Origin: Ophiura sarsii
Lineage: Eukaryota; Echinodermata; Ophiuroidea; Amphilepidida; Ophiuridae
Assembly: GCA_035610835.1 (NCBI GenBank)
Contig: CM069449.1
Location: 42,738,768-42,802,767, forward strand
DNA: 64,000 bases
Direction of reading: 5' to 3'
Shown: piece after piece, positions 46,300 through 56,439 of the stretch
Layout of the letters: every line of letters begins with the position of its first letter
Position numbering within the stretch: the first letter of the stretch is position 1
Notes under the pieces: generated by a model
The model's database searches: none
What the model was told of the DNA's origin: nothing
What the model saw: the letters and a program-made list of their open reading frames with translations, nothing else
Translations under genes and position numbers: made by a program

Positions 46300-47462
46300 A
46301 GGAAAATGAATGAGGAAGGGATCCGTAAGGATGCCTCTAAATTTCATAATAGTTTCTTTGAATCCACAGATTACGAGCAACGATCTACTAGTGGTAATTG
46401 GACATTGCTCAAATCAAAGGTCAATGATATGTTAAAAGCTCATGTACCTCAAAAAATGATCAAAAAAAGATGGGATGTTCCCTGGATGACCAGATCAATC
46501 CGTAGACTAATTCGTAAAAAGAAGAGAGTCTACAATGCTTATAAACGCAATCCAAGTGTCAACATGTGGGGAAAATTCACAAAGTTAAGAAAAACAGTGC
46601 AAAAGGAGCTCAGTCATTCAAAAAATGAATACTTGCTAGGTCTCCTTGAGGATCCCTTGAAACCAAATTCAAATCCATCTGTGAGTAAAAAATTCTGGAG
46701 TCATGTGAAAAGTCTTAAGCGAGATGGTACAGGTATATCCACACTGAAGGTTAATGGAAAAGAGATGGTTAACGCAACAGACAAAGCAAATGCCCTGAGT
46801 CAGCAGTACAGTAGTGTTTTTACAACCGAAGATTTATCCCATGTTCCGCGTGTAGCTGGTACACCTGTGCCCTCAATTGAACTCCCTTTGGTTTATCCGC
46901 AGGAATCTTTGGAGGTGCGCGAAGTACGTGAAACAACAAATGTACTTCGCACGCAGTACAGCGCAGAGAAGCCCGATTTGTAACCAATAACCACAAAAGA
47001 ACAGAGGGCACGGTAACAAATATTTTACAAGACCTGCAGTGGCCCTCCTTAGAGCAAAGACGAAGAAATAACAGATTAGCAATCCTATATAAAATTCAAA
47101 ATGACCAAATTGCCATTCCTATCCCGCACTACCTGTGCAGACAGGCTGTTCAAACCAGGCAATTCCATCCACAGAGATTTAGTATCGTTCCAACTCACAC
47201 CGACTCATATAAGTTCAGCTTCTATCCCCGCACAATTAAGGACTGGAATTCACTGACACCCTCAATGTACAATGCCAAATCTCTTGAAATTTTCAAGCAC
47301 TGCATTCAAAAATTATAATATATTGCTCATATCATGTGTAGTTGTAGTTGTAGATTAAGATTATGTATTCTAGTGTCTATTTTCAATTGTCGCCATTATG
47401 CATTCCTCTGTTAGATATTGCATTTTGCAACTTTGCAGAGTATACGTTATAGATAGATAGAT
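46300..47462 (+). pseudogene. Second copy of the LINE linker and C-terminal part
   Basis: Duplicate of 44104-45266. The long frame at 46249-46983 starts in poly-G spacer (MLGSFAGGGGG) and runs into the linker only because of the duplication joint. It contains no endonuclease. The C-terminal block is at 47037-47318. Confidence 0.85.
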
Positions 47463-47671
47463 CAATTTGCCAGCTTATTAAAGAAAGGTATCAGTTCAAT
47501 AGGCTTAGAACACAAGAATTTTTCCCCTCATAGCTTTAGGATTGGGGCGGCTACAACCGCCGCTGTTGGGGTATTCCTATTAAACCAATGGGGCGTTGGC
47601 AATCGTCAGCTATGATGCTTTACATCAGGCCACATCGTATTATTCACTCAAATGCTTGGGCCTTGTAGGTG
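47463..47671 (+). pseudogene. Second copy of the recombinase C-terminal part
   Basis: Identical in motif content to 45267-45475 (FSPHSFRIGAATTAA; GRWQSSAMMLYIRP in the shifted frame). It has no N-terminal partner. Confidence 0.8.
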
Positions 47672-47854
47672 TTTTTTGTCATCCTCGTTAAGGGGGGGGG
47701 GGGGGGGGGGTAGTTTGTCGGGTTTTTTCTATGTTCTTTAATCAATATATATGCTAATTTATTTTTGCTTTTTTTTTTTCTTCCCCCCCCCCCCCCTTTT
47801 TTTGGGGTTTGCTTGTGTTTTCCTCTTTTTTTCTTTTCTTAAAACAAATTTGAT

Positions 47855-48390
47855 TGCACAGGTCGCACTTGGATTGTTGGCGACAGCTTTGTTGATTGGG
47901 CCGGCAAATACAGATCACAACTTAAAGGTGGTGGTGCAACTTTTTGGATTGGCGAGGGAGGTGCCAGGCTAAGTAGAGCGTTAGAGTTGATACAATATAA
48001 CTTGTCTTGTCATCCATTTCCCTCTACTATCATAATACATGCAGGTACCTGTGATTTGCACACTGCCCCATATTTGACATAAGACAACGCGTTCTGGACA
48101 CGCTGACCGCGGTACGTAATCTTTTACCACACACACGAATTATTTGGTCAGATATATTGCTCAGGCGTTATTACCATGATGAGTCCAAGGCAGGTGGAGG
48201 TAAATCATGCGTCATCACACTTAACAAATACGCTTTCAAAGTTTGCAAGTCTATGGGTAAGGCACATGTGGTCCGTCATTATAAAGTTATCCACCCTTCA
48301 GATAAGTCTATGTACAGATATGATGGGCTGCACATGTCTCCTAAAGGCAACGATGTTTTGAGACGATCTTTGCAAATGGCCCTTCTTTAG
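47855..48390 (+). pseudogene. Second SGNH hydrolase copy, frameshifted
   Basis: Block I (TWIVGDSFVDWAG) is present at about 47866. A run of five C in the first copy (45861-45865) is four here (48066-48069), shifting the frame after the GTCDLHTA block. The remainder (LLRRYYHDES to the stop at 48390) is open in the other frame. It is therefore inactive in its present form. Confidence 0.85.
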
Positions 48391-48496
48391 TTCCCACAGG
48401 CATTGACCTTTACCACCCCTTCTGATTAAATTGGCAAAATTTACTTCTTCTTTTGTTAGGCTCTTTCGCCGGGGGGGGGGGGGGTCTGGTCAAGTC

Positions 48497-49250
48497 CCCT
48501 CATATGCCCTTGTTTGGCAGTTTGGTATACACCTTTTTGATCACCCGAGTCACATCATTCTTTTATGTTCATTTAATATTTGCTTTTCAGAGACAATACA
48601 CATTTGACAAATGTTTATTAAATTACCTCTTCTACTTTCAGTAGAAGAGTGGTTGGGAGACTTGCTTTTAGCTTTCCCGGCTTTGTTAATAAACAGGTGT
48701 CAGCCTTGTAGGTCAAGTTAGATTCCCCGAGATTTCTTAATCTGGGGTGGTTGGGAAAAGTTCGCTCCTCCGGGCGCTCAGATAAATTAAATTAAATCTT
48801 GTCTAGTAGGCTCTGTTTATGAATACCCTTATGGTGTGGAAAAATATGATTTAGGCTCTTATAAACCGACTTCCGGGTTATATAACAATTGAGCAGAATG
48901 GCCAATTTTGATGGTCTGGATTCTCACAATATAATTGTATGTGTCACTACGAACATTAATTTTATAGACACAATAGAATTTCATGAAGTACATTTTAAAT
49001 GTGCAAATACATAATGTGTTAATATGGACTATAAATTTATTGACACAATTGATTAATGAGACCTTTCATTTGACAGAATGTCACAAAGTGCACTATAAAA
49101 GTGCATCTATCAACTCCATTTGGCAGGAGTGTGATTTGATCATTTATATGTAAAATAAATGAATTTCCGGTATGTGGCGGATAACGCTCCACATGTTATC
49201 TTTGTGTGTGTGTCCTATTTTTGTAATCCTAGTGTCTGGGAGCAAAGATA
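48497..49250. other. Probable 3' end of the Ngaro-like element, then unique flank
   Basis: 48497 onward is the original 3' continuation, absent after the first SGNH copy. AGATTTCTTAATCT-type self-complementary sequence lies near 48730-48745. No split direct repeat was recognised, so the element end is not fixed. The rest is AT-rich. Confidence 0.45.
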
Positions 49251-49821
49251 TACCGTTAAACTTCATCTATAAGCACCCATTGACTAATAGTTAATAAGCA
49301 GAGAATAGATAAAAAGGTATGAGCGCCCTCTTTTGATTATAATTGAATGGCTATTATTAAATCAATTTATTTCCAATAAGATAGAGGGCCGTCCATTTAT
49401 ACCGACCCATCAATCATACATGTATATAGTTATAAAACTATAAAAGTCTGTTTAAGTTTTTCGGAACTATAATACACACGTTTGACGGATTGCCTTTAAA
49501 TTGCACGCCTAATGAACATGTCGTAGTTTGAGCAGCTCACGTGGTATTGAAGGTCATGCATTACATTCATGTAAATGGTAGTATAGTGGCCACGTGTTAT
49601 TGATTTATAACGGATTAGTTTTAGGATTACGAAACTGTGTCTATATCACTAAAGAAGTCCTCTGCACTTATAAAACTCGCCCATTGCTTGTGTGTTGGAA
49701 TTTGATCACGACAGGAGTATGCGCAGATGCGATTTTTGTGTAAGTGGTCTGTGATTTTGTCAACATTAAATTTTTACTGTGATGTGATTTGTCGATCTGC
49801 ATTAAATGCAAAAAGAAACAA

Positions 49822-49838
49822 CGCCCCCGGCTGGCCTC

Positions 49839-49874
<36 letters not shown>

Positions 49875-49895
49875 TACCAATTGCGCCACGGAGGC
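49822..49895 (-). tRNA. tRNA-Asn (anticodon GTT)
   Basis: A 74-base class-I tRNA on the minus strand. The acceptor stem GCCTCCG pairs fully with CGGGGGC (one G-U). The D arm GCGCAATTGGTAAGCGC, anticodon arm TTCGGCTGTTAACCGAA and GGTTGGTGGTTCGAG block match eukaryotic tRNA-Asn. The anticodon GTT lies at 49859-49861. The T stem GGTGG/CCAGC has one mismatch and the B box reads GGTTCGAGGCC, one base from the usual. A T run follows downstream on this strand (49810-49815), suiting RNA polymerase III termination. No intron and no encoded CCA. It could be functional or a slightly decayed copy. Confidence 0.88.
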
Positions 49896-50644
49896 GGTTA
49901 CTTACTAGACTGTTTTGGTTTGTCATGTTCACCCGTACACTTCCCCGTACACTTTCTTGCAAAGTCGGGCATCGTTTTTTCTCAAATGTTGCCTGCATAT
50001 TGCAGTTGTCAGTTGAACTTGGAACCAACGTTTAATTTGAACTGTCTATTTTCAATAAAAAAATATTCCAATACGGGAAAAAATTCACAAAAGCTCACAT
50101 CATTTTACTCGACCTAGAATTTCAACCCTACAATTTTGGCGTTACGAAAATATCGATGATGTGAGTGACGTCATTTAATGAGCTCATTAGCATAATTTAT
50201 GTCCGTGAAATGTACAAAGCAGTTTGATAAGTGCTCTGCCCCAAATTCTACAGACATGCTACATGCTTGTATCGATCAACTGTGAACCATATACATGTAC
50301 ATGTACATGTATACATGGTGTCTCTAAAAACTCGAATCAGGAATTGTCAGCTAGAACCAACAATGGCCAACTACTCACAAAAACCACAACTTAACAAAAG
50401 ACCATAAGTAGCAGAACTGAAAAGCAGTGAATTGTATAATCAACGTATTGTCTCATTGTACTCCATCCATGCATGTCTTCACAAAAATACTAAGTCGTTG
50501 AGGTTGATTTAAATGTTTGTACTATTTATAAACGATTGTGATTTAAAACATTAAAATTAAAATTAAAAATAGTAGAAAGAGAGAAAAAAAGAGGGAAAAC
50601 CCGTAAATATTTATAAACTTTCCAAAAGAAGAAGTCAGCAAGTG

Positions 50645-50735
50645 AGATTCGATCCAGGTATTGTCATCTGGAACCTGCGATCACAATTGCCCTAGCCAAA
50701 CTTCGGCTTACCAATTGATCTAAACGGGACTGCTA
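50645..50735 (-). ncRNA. tRNA-like sequence, unclassified
   Basis: On the minus strand CCGTTTAGATCAATTGGTAA resembles a D arm and A box, and GGATCGAATCT, about 55 bases on, resembles a B box. The spacing is long for a simple tRNA, and neither an anticodon arm nor an acceptor stem could be drawn confidently. It may be a tRNA-derived SINE head or a tRNA pseudogene. Confidence 0.35.
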
Positions 50736-50930
50736 TGTCAGATACTGTTTTATAACTACATGTATGATTGATGGGTCGGTATAAATGGACGGCCCTCTAT
50801 CTTATTGGAAATAAATTGATTTAATAATAGCCATTCAATTATAATCAAAAGAGGGCGCTCATACCTTTTTATCTATTCTCTGCTTATTAACTATTAGTCA
50901 ATGGGTGCTTATAGATGAAGTTTAACGGTA

Positions 50931-52925
50931 TTTTATACTTTGCACAAAAATATTCATTTTGGAAAACCGTGCATTTTTTTAGATTTAACTATGTAATTCA
51001 TGAAGTAATGTGAAGACCTAAAAACGATTCATAGTACTTGCAATTTACAAAATTACATTGCATTTTATGCTTTCGTAACTACAATTTTGTGTTTTGGGCA
51101 TCACAGTTTGTAAACTCGTTCTGATTTAGAGCTAATAGGCAGTTGTTGCCTTTTTCAACACTTGTTAGATTGTGGTGAGCTATTTACTGCCACCGACGCT
51201 AGATGGAGTTTCGGCGGTTTCGGCAGAAAGACAAAATTTTGAACATACTCAAAAATATTCATAAACCCCAGCGTACCTCCGCGAACCCCTAGCGAACCGC
51301 TAACGAATACAACGTATGCCAAATATGTCACGAACGAATGACAACTTACACGAACGTACACCAAAGTTTCCAAAACGTCGGACACACATTAGCTTAATAC
51401 GCAATAGTGTGACAGAGCCTTGAAAGAATCGGAAACGTGCAGATAAAATGATTTTAACATGTCACAAGGCTGACAGCAATAATGTTCACCTGATTTGTTG
51501 GGAGTGGCTCTTACCTCATTCTTGTCTTTCAACCTGGTCTTATACTTTCATTTCATTAAACTAGCATACATACTTATTATACCCCTGTCACACATACGGC
51601 AATCAGGCCTTGCGCTGAAAAAAGTATCAAAGCGCCAAGCAAACGCATAAGAACCGATTGGGCGGGGACGCAGTAGACACTAGCTAGAGCGGGAAGCTCC
51701 CCATGTAACACGCAGGAAGGGCGCAGAAAACAATGTAGCTCTTAGTACACTCCTATCCCGCTTATCACATTTTCACGGCGCTCTTATTACGAACCACTGT
51801 GTTTCTACTTTAAAGTCTCATGAGCTCTCACTGCGCTTCCACTACGCTGTAAACATTCTTAGTGCGTCGTTGCTTTCTGCGTTACTACACGTTCTCAATA
51901 CGTTTGCACAACATTCTCTGCGTGTGCGCGGAGAGTACAGAGCGATTGCACGAAGATTATTATAATCAAACCATTCAATCATAGAAATAGCAGATACAGA
52001 AGGTATAACGATGATCCATGATTAAAGCTCCAATCACATTGCCAATCTTTAACATTGATTGTTATTTAAATCTTATTAGAGAACATTCTCCTAGCTAAGC
52101 GTAATGTGATAATGCCACTTGTGTATAGCCATGGAATAAGTAGTGTGTCTGTTGGCGGACGTTTTGAACAGGTGTATCAATAACATGGTTGAATCTGAAT
52201 ACATTAAAATGATATAGCGATAGTATCATGATGTGTTTGTCCCTGCTCATATCGGTCAAATAAGAAAACCATATTGAATTATATGGACCACTTGATAGTT
52301 GTGGTAAGGTATGATTGTATTAAATCTGATTGTAGTTGATGCATTATATGACGAAGGGCTAGTCTGTGGCTCTCATATGGCAAAATAAGAAAATAAAGAA
52401 CAATAACAAAACAAATAAAAGCGATTGATTTGAAAAACATACTGTATTTGATTGGTAAACTATATTATGTACCTCTTTCATTATACACATATTATTTCAA
52501 AGCATCAATCACACTAGTCCAGAATACTTTCATGCTGATTTCTCAAAATCGCTAAAATGGATGTAAGCCCTTTTGCAAATCAGCTCTTCATATGAAGTCA
52601 CTTATTTGTTTTTGTCTAACTTTCAAAATTTTACTTGTAAGGACAATTGGAAAAGAGTTATCAAAGCTCTGATTTTGATGTAAATGAAATAGTCCGAATT
52701 TGAACTTGCCTAATTAAGTTATTTTGTCCAGTATTTAAAAATGCGGGTTTCTTTATGCGTATATATATATTTCCTAAAAAGCTGACCAATTAATTAATAT
52801 TGTATATGGCTGGATGGGTAGTTTACTTAAATACAACAAAAACGTACCTAGCCTTTAAATAGGTCCTGCATTTAGACAACAGAAGATAAATAGTATATCA
52901 ACATTTTGTATAAAATATGAATTAT
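50931..52925. other. No recognised feature
   Basis: AT-rich sequence, with a stretch richer in GCG and CGT between 51600 and 51960. No domain was recognised in any frame. Confidence 0.4.
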
Positions 52926-53345
52926 TACACCCTGTATAACGTTTAGGTCACCCTGTATATTTGATTTATATAGTTTGATCAATTCCAAATTGGCAAAGCC
53001 TCCTTCCAGCAGCGAATGAATACAGAAGGACGTTTGCTCGCTGAGGGCAGCAAGCGCACCGATCATCGTGCGTGACGCGTGCGTGCGGTCAAAACCGCGT
53101 CCGTGTGACCATAATCGCGCGCGTAAGCTTATATTACTTTTGCGCGCGTAAGCTTGGATTACTTTTGCGCGCGTAGAGATACAAACCAATATTTCTCGTC
53201 AATTATGACCTGATTAAACTATAGTTACCATAATTATTTGCAATCCTTAGATTATAAGCTTTCCAAATATATATGGTTTCATACCCTTAAGATGTAAACA
53301 TTTTGATTTATTCTACTTAAATCTGCGAAAGGAAGTATATTTCAT
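52926..53345. mobile_element. Fuller copy of the CACCCTGTATA repeat family
   Basis: It begins with CACCCTGTATAACG and a second CACCCTGTATATTTG, then a GC-rich middle, and ends with TTATAAGCTTTCCAAATATA followed by ATTTATTCTACTTAAATC. A shorter relative is at 13267-13445. A minus-strand frame of 105 codons covers the middle without a recognisable domain. The superfamily is not assigned. Confidence 0.55.
53114..53168. repeat. Short GCGCGCGTAAGCTT minisatellite
   Basis: Three GCGCGCGTA units spaced by about 24 bp with TTACTTTT between them; two carry AAGCTT. Confidence 0.75.
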
Positions 53346-54690
53346 GAAATAGATTAAACAAGATATTTAAGCAAACTTGTCAAAGTCGAAGAAAGAAATT
53401 AACAGAGAACACAGGTTAATCATGTTAATAAGAATCAGAAGATATTCATGCAGTGTATGATGTACATGTATTTCAATATCTATTTGGCAGCATGTTTCAT
53501 TCAGGTGCATGTTTAATATTAAGTTAAACATGATTTGTACATAATTAATTAATTATACATTACAATAAAAGTGGTTCATTGTACTTATGATATGTTTATA
53601 ACGACGGTAGACTTGTGCAAGTCTTTAATGGATTCCACTCCCTTTCTTTCGTGTTGTTCCTTGGGATATTTACCCATGAATGCTAGCTGCTATACTAAGT
53701 GTCCTTAAAATTAGGTCATTTGCCATCAGCCATGCAGGTCAACTTGTCAAGCCATACCTGATAGAACTGCAGTACCAATCAGGTAAATACTATAGCTGCT
53801 TCATTTTACCAGTGACAGTTATTTGACAAACACACTTTTTCGCAGGGTTTTTATGCCAGCAGGCAAAGACTTTTAAATTTCCTATCGTTAGCAGGAGTAC
53901 TCTGATATTGTTATGTTAATGAAGAGGTCAGCGGGAAGTATGAAGGAAGGTGAACAGAGCGTGACGTTTCACTGACGGCTTTAGATATGGCACGGGACGG
54001 TCATGCTTTATCGGTATTGCGTATTGTGTATGTTTTGTATACATGTATGCTTTACGACGTTTTGTGAATCAGCTAGGCCTTTAACATGTTTAATGGTGTC
54101 TTCTGAAGAACAGTATTCATCGATACAGCCTCAGGTTCAGGCAAGTACTATTAGTATCATATCTGTTTTTTCGAGTATGGCTAAACAAGTCATAGGCAGT
54201 GTTCTAGCTTACTTTTATAAAAAGTGTAACGATCAGTACTTATGAGTAGTCTATTCAATGGCGTAAGTTTTCCAGATAAAGATGGCTGCCTATATCCATT
54301 TATGTTTAGATATAATGGTATTCGGTATAAATACGAGTCGAGTTTAACCTGAGAAGTATAATCGTCTCAGGGTAGAAGGTTATAGCATGGACTTAATATA
54401 AGTCCATGGTCATTGAAAGGAGATTTATTTTCTGAGGAATTTGCGTCTGTTGACATCATTAAGATAGGAACTTATTCACAATTGAGCAAGCCAGAGCTGC
54501 TATGAGATAGAAAGGGAGGTATGACTGGTAAACAGTTTTCAGTTTAAGCGTTGAGCTTATTTAGTGGTTTTTTGTTTCTGACAACCTTTTCGAGGTTTTA
54601 TCCCACAGAATAAGTACCAGTTTAGCCACATAAGTTTCGGTACCATGCGGTAAATCTGGGATTGGAGAAGAGATTATCGGTTAATGCCAA
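53346..54690. other. No recognised feature
   Basis: AT-rich. A short + frame at 54003-54245 has hydrophobic stretches but no identifiable family or context. Confidence 0.4.
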
Positions 54691-54699
54691 TGCTGAACT

Positions 54700-55815
54700 A
54701 AGAAATGTTCGTAAAAATGATTAGTTCAGGGAGTACAACTAATCTTTCCAATCTTTCAGTAGGATATCGTTAATTGATAACTAGTTTTATTTCGTATAGT
54801 AATGTCCAAATTGGTTCAGCTATCCAAACTAATCTACCTCTACCAAGAGCATTCACTGGAACTAATTAAGTGCGACTCGGTAAACTTAGTTTAGCTCTAA
54901 ATATTCGTATAACCAACCGAACTAAAATACAAATACTGTCCGCGACTAACATATGTTCGTAGAAGTTGTTGGCAACTAATTTGTCAACTAACTTTTTAGC
55001 GCCGCGATGCTGTGTTCGAAAACAGACTGTTGCAGCCGCCATTTTGTTCAGTACAAGGGAAGCGATTGTTGACTTTCGATAACCGAGCGACGAAAATGGC
55101 TCAAAGGTACGTAAAATGATGCAAAATGTATGTCAAATCTTTTTTTTATATGTAGATGCTTCTGGACAGTTCAAATTTTGTGACAGAAGTTTGTGTGACG
55201 TGCAGTTTTAATTCATGAATTTACGTACCGACCACAGCATATTTCCCAGTTCATTGCATGTCGTGATACTGTTGTTCCAAAGATTTTCTAGTATTGGTTG
55301 TTCACGCTATGTCATTCGAACTTTGATGGCCGTTAGCGGAATTATGGAGAAATGACAGGCATGGTAGAAAAAAAGCTACATAGTGTTTTGTGATTTGACA
55401 TACATTTAAGATTATTTTACGTATCTTTGAACTAATCGGGAGTCAATGCTTGCTTCACGTGCACTGCACACAATTAGTAGACCATGGTTAACTAATTTAT
55501 AAAATTAGTAGACCATCTTAGTTCAACTGAATGAACTAAGCAAGATTGGTGGAAATAGACATCGTTTCTACTAATTTTTAAGTTAGTAGAGCGACCCTAA
55601 AAATTAGTAGAACAAATTGGTTTATCATACTGAACTAATTTTTAACATCACTGAACTAAATTTTGACAATTGTTGAACTAATTTTAATTAGTTCAAAAAC
55701 TAGTTTAACATGGTCAACTAATTTATAAGTTGGTTAGAGAATGCTTGAACTAATATCAAGTTAGTAGAAACAGACATATCGTTTTTACTAAAAAAAATTA
55801 CTGAGTACAGATAAC
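54700..55815. repeat. Region dense in GAACTAATTTT / ATTAGTAGA motifs
   Basis: The left side has TGATTAGTTCAGGGAGTACA, also present near 30320. From 55440 to 55810, GAACTAATTTTTAA, TTAGTAGAAC and AAGTTAGTAGAA recur about a dozen times in both orientations. Such subterminal motif clusters are typical of non-autonomous DNA elements. The central part (about 54990-55340) lacks the motif and holds the possible first exon. The limits are uncertain. Confidence 0.5.
55021..55106 (+). other. Possible first exon with splice donor (host gene)
   Basis: GCAGCCGCCATTTTG near 55033 is a motif often seen at transcription starts, being an inverse YY1-type site. Downstream, CGAAA precedes ATG at 55096, and the reading ATG-GCT-CAA-AG meets GTACGT at 55107, a good donor site, leaving phase 2. 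This would encode Met-Ala-Gln and part of a codon. The evidence is only these short signals. It lies inside a motif-rich repeat region and could equally be chance. Confidence 0.22.
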
Positions 55816-55829
55816 CGAAAAATGTTTTC

Positions 55830-56300
55830 AGTGTACTACCAGTGCCGCGCCACTATTGCGTGAACTTCATTGGCTACCCGTCCAGCAGAGAATCGACTTC
55901 AAGATCTTACTGCAAGTGTACAACTGTGTAAATTTATTAGGCCCCTCATATTTGTCTGATGTTGTGTCTTTTTATTAATGTGCTCGCGGTGGTCTTAGGT
56001 CTTCTAAAGACACAACTCGTCTCGTTGTTAATGCTAACAAACGTGCAATAGGCAAAACAGCATTTTCGCACTTAGGCCCTAAGCTATGGAATGACCTCCC
56101 CATTTTTATTCGCAATGCCTGTAGCGTTCATACTTTTAAAAAGATGCTATAAACTCACCTGTTTCCATCAGAGTAATTTGTTTTTCATCACTTTACATGG
56201 CCTATTGGCTCTATGCCCGTTTTTATATTAATTTATCTATATTCTTGGTATTTGTATTCTATATACTTGTTGTATTTTTATAATACACAGTTACTTTGAT
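55830..56300 (+). pseudogene. C-terminal remnant of a CR1/L2-like LINE
   Basis: The translation reads PLLRELHWLPVQQRIDFKIL, then GPSYLSDVV. A stop follows at about 55977, then CARGGLRSSKDTTRL and HLGPKLWNDLPIFIRNA, and the end FKKML at 56151. These are the conserved C-terminal blocks of CR1/L2-type ORF2 proteins (LHWLP...F...GLRSS...WN.LP). The 5' end abuts the motif-rich region. It shares blocks, but not family identity, with the LINE at 61526-62293. Confidence 0.8.
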
Positions 56301-56439
56301 TGTATCTTTTTAATATTTTATAATGTTGTTATTTGTATTGTGTATAGCTTTGATTCAAGGCGTACTGCTGGATGTCACTTTTAGCCCATGTATCATATAC
56401 TGTATGCTGCATGCCCATTATCCATAGTAGGCCTAACAA

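Larger units (their letters stand above)
44104..48496. repeat. Tandem duplication of a 2.2-kb segment
   Basis: 44104-46299 is repeated as 46300-48496. The joint at 46298-46300 (CAAGTC joined to AGGAAAATG) shares the bases TCA with both parents. The unit contains the end of the LINE, the C-terminal recombinase and the SGNH frame, so the boundaries cut across element borders. The copies differ by few substitutions, by homopolymer lengths, and by one C missing in the second SGNH frame. Confidence 0.93.
40140..48800 (+). mobile_element. Ngaro/DIRS-like tyrosine-recombinase retrotransposon, interrupted and partly duplicated
   Basis: Gene order is gag-like zinc finger, reverse transcriptase, RNase H, tyrosine recombinase and SGNH hydrolase, all on the + strand. 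There is no aspartic protease and no DDE integrase, and integration would be by tyrosine recombinase, so this is the DIRS order. An accessory SGNH hydrolase is known from Ngaro elements. A LINE (43056-45266) splits the recombinase, and a 2.2-kb segment (44104-46299) is duplicated in tandem. Frameshifts in gag, RT and RNase H show it is inactive. The split direct repeats expected at Ngaro ends were not identified, so both limits are approximate. Confidence 0.8.
49251..50930. mobile_element. 1.68-kb inverted-repeat element carrying a tRNA-Asn
   Basis: 49251-49439 (starting TACCGTTAAACTTCATCTAT) and 50747-50930 are inverse copies of about 185 bp that differ by a 4-bp gap and few bases. Outside them GCAAAGATA and its inverse TATACTTTGC extend the symmetry loosely. 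The interior of 1.3 kb holds a tRNA-Asn and a second tRNA-like sequence on the same strand and no protein frame. It may be one long-TIR element with captured tRNA genes, or two copies of a short repeat inserted in opposite orientations. No target duplication was found. Confidence 0.75.

Noticed and set aside
46249..46983. A 244-codon frame starting MLGSFAGGGGG.
   Set aside because: It begins in poly-G spacer and enters the LINE linker only through the duplication joint.
52872..53189. A 105-codon minus-strand frame.
   Set aside because: It lies within a dispersed repeat, includes a minisatellite and shows no domain.
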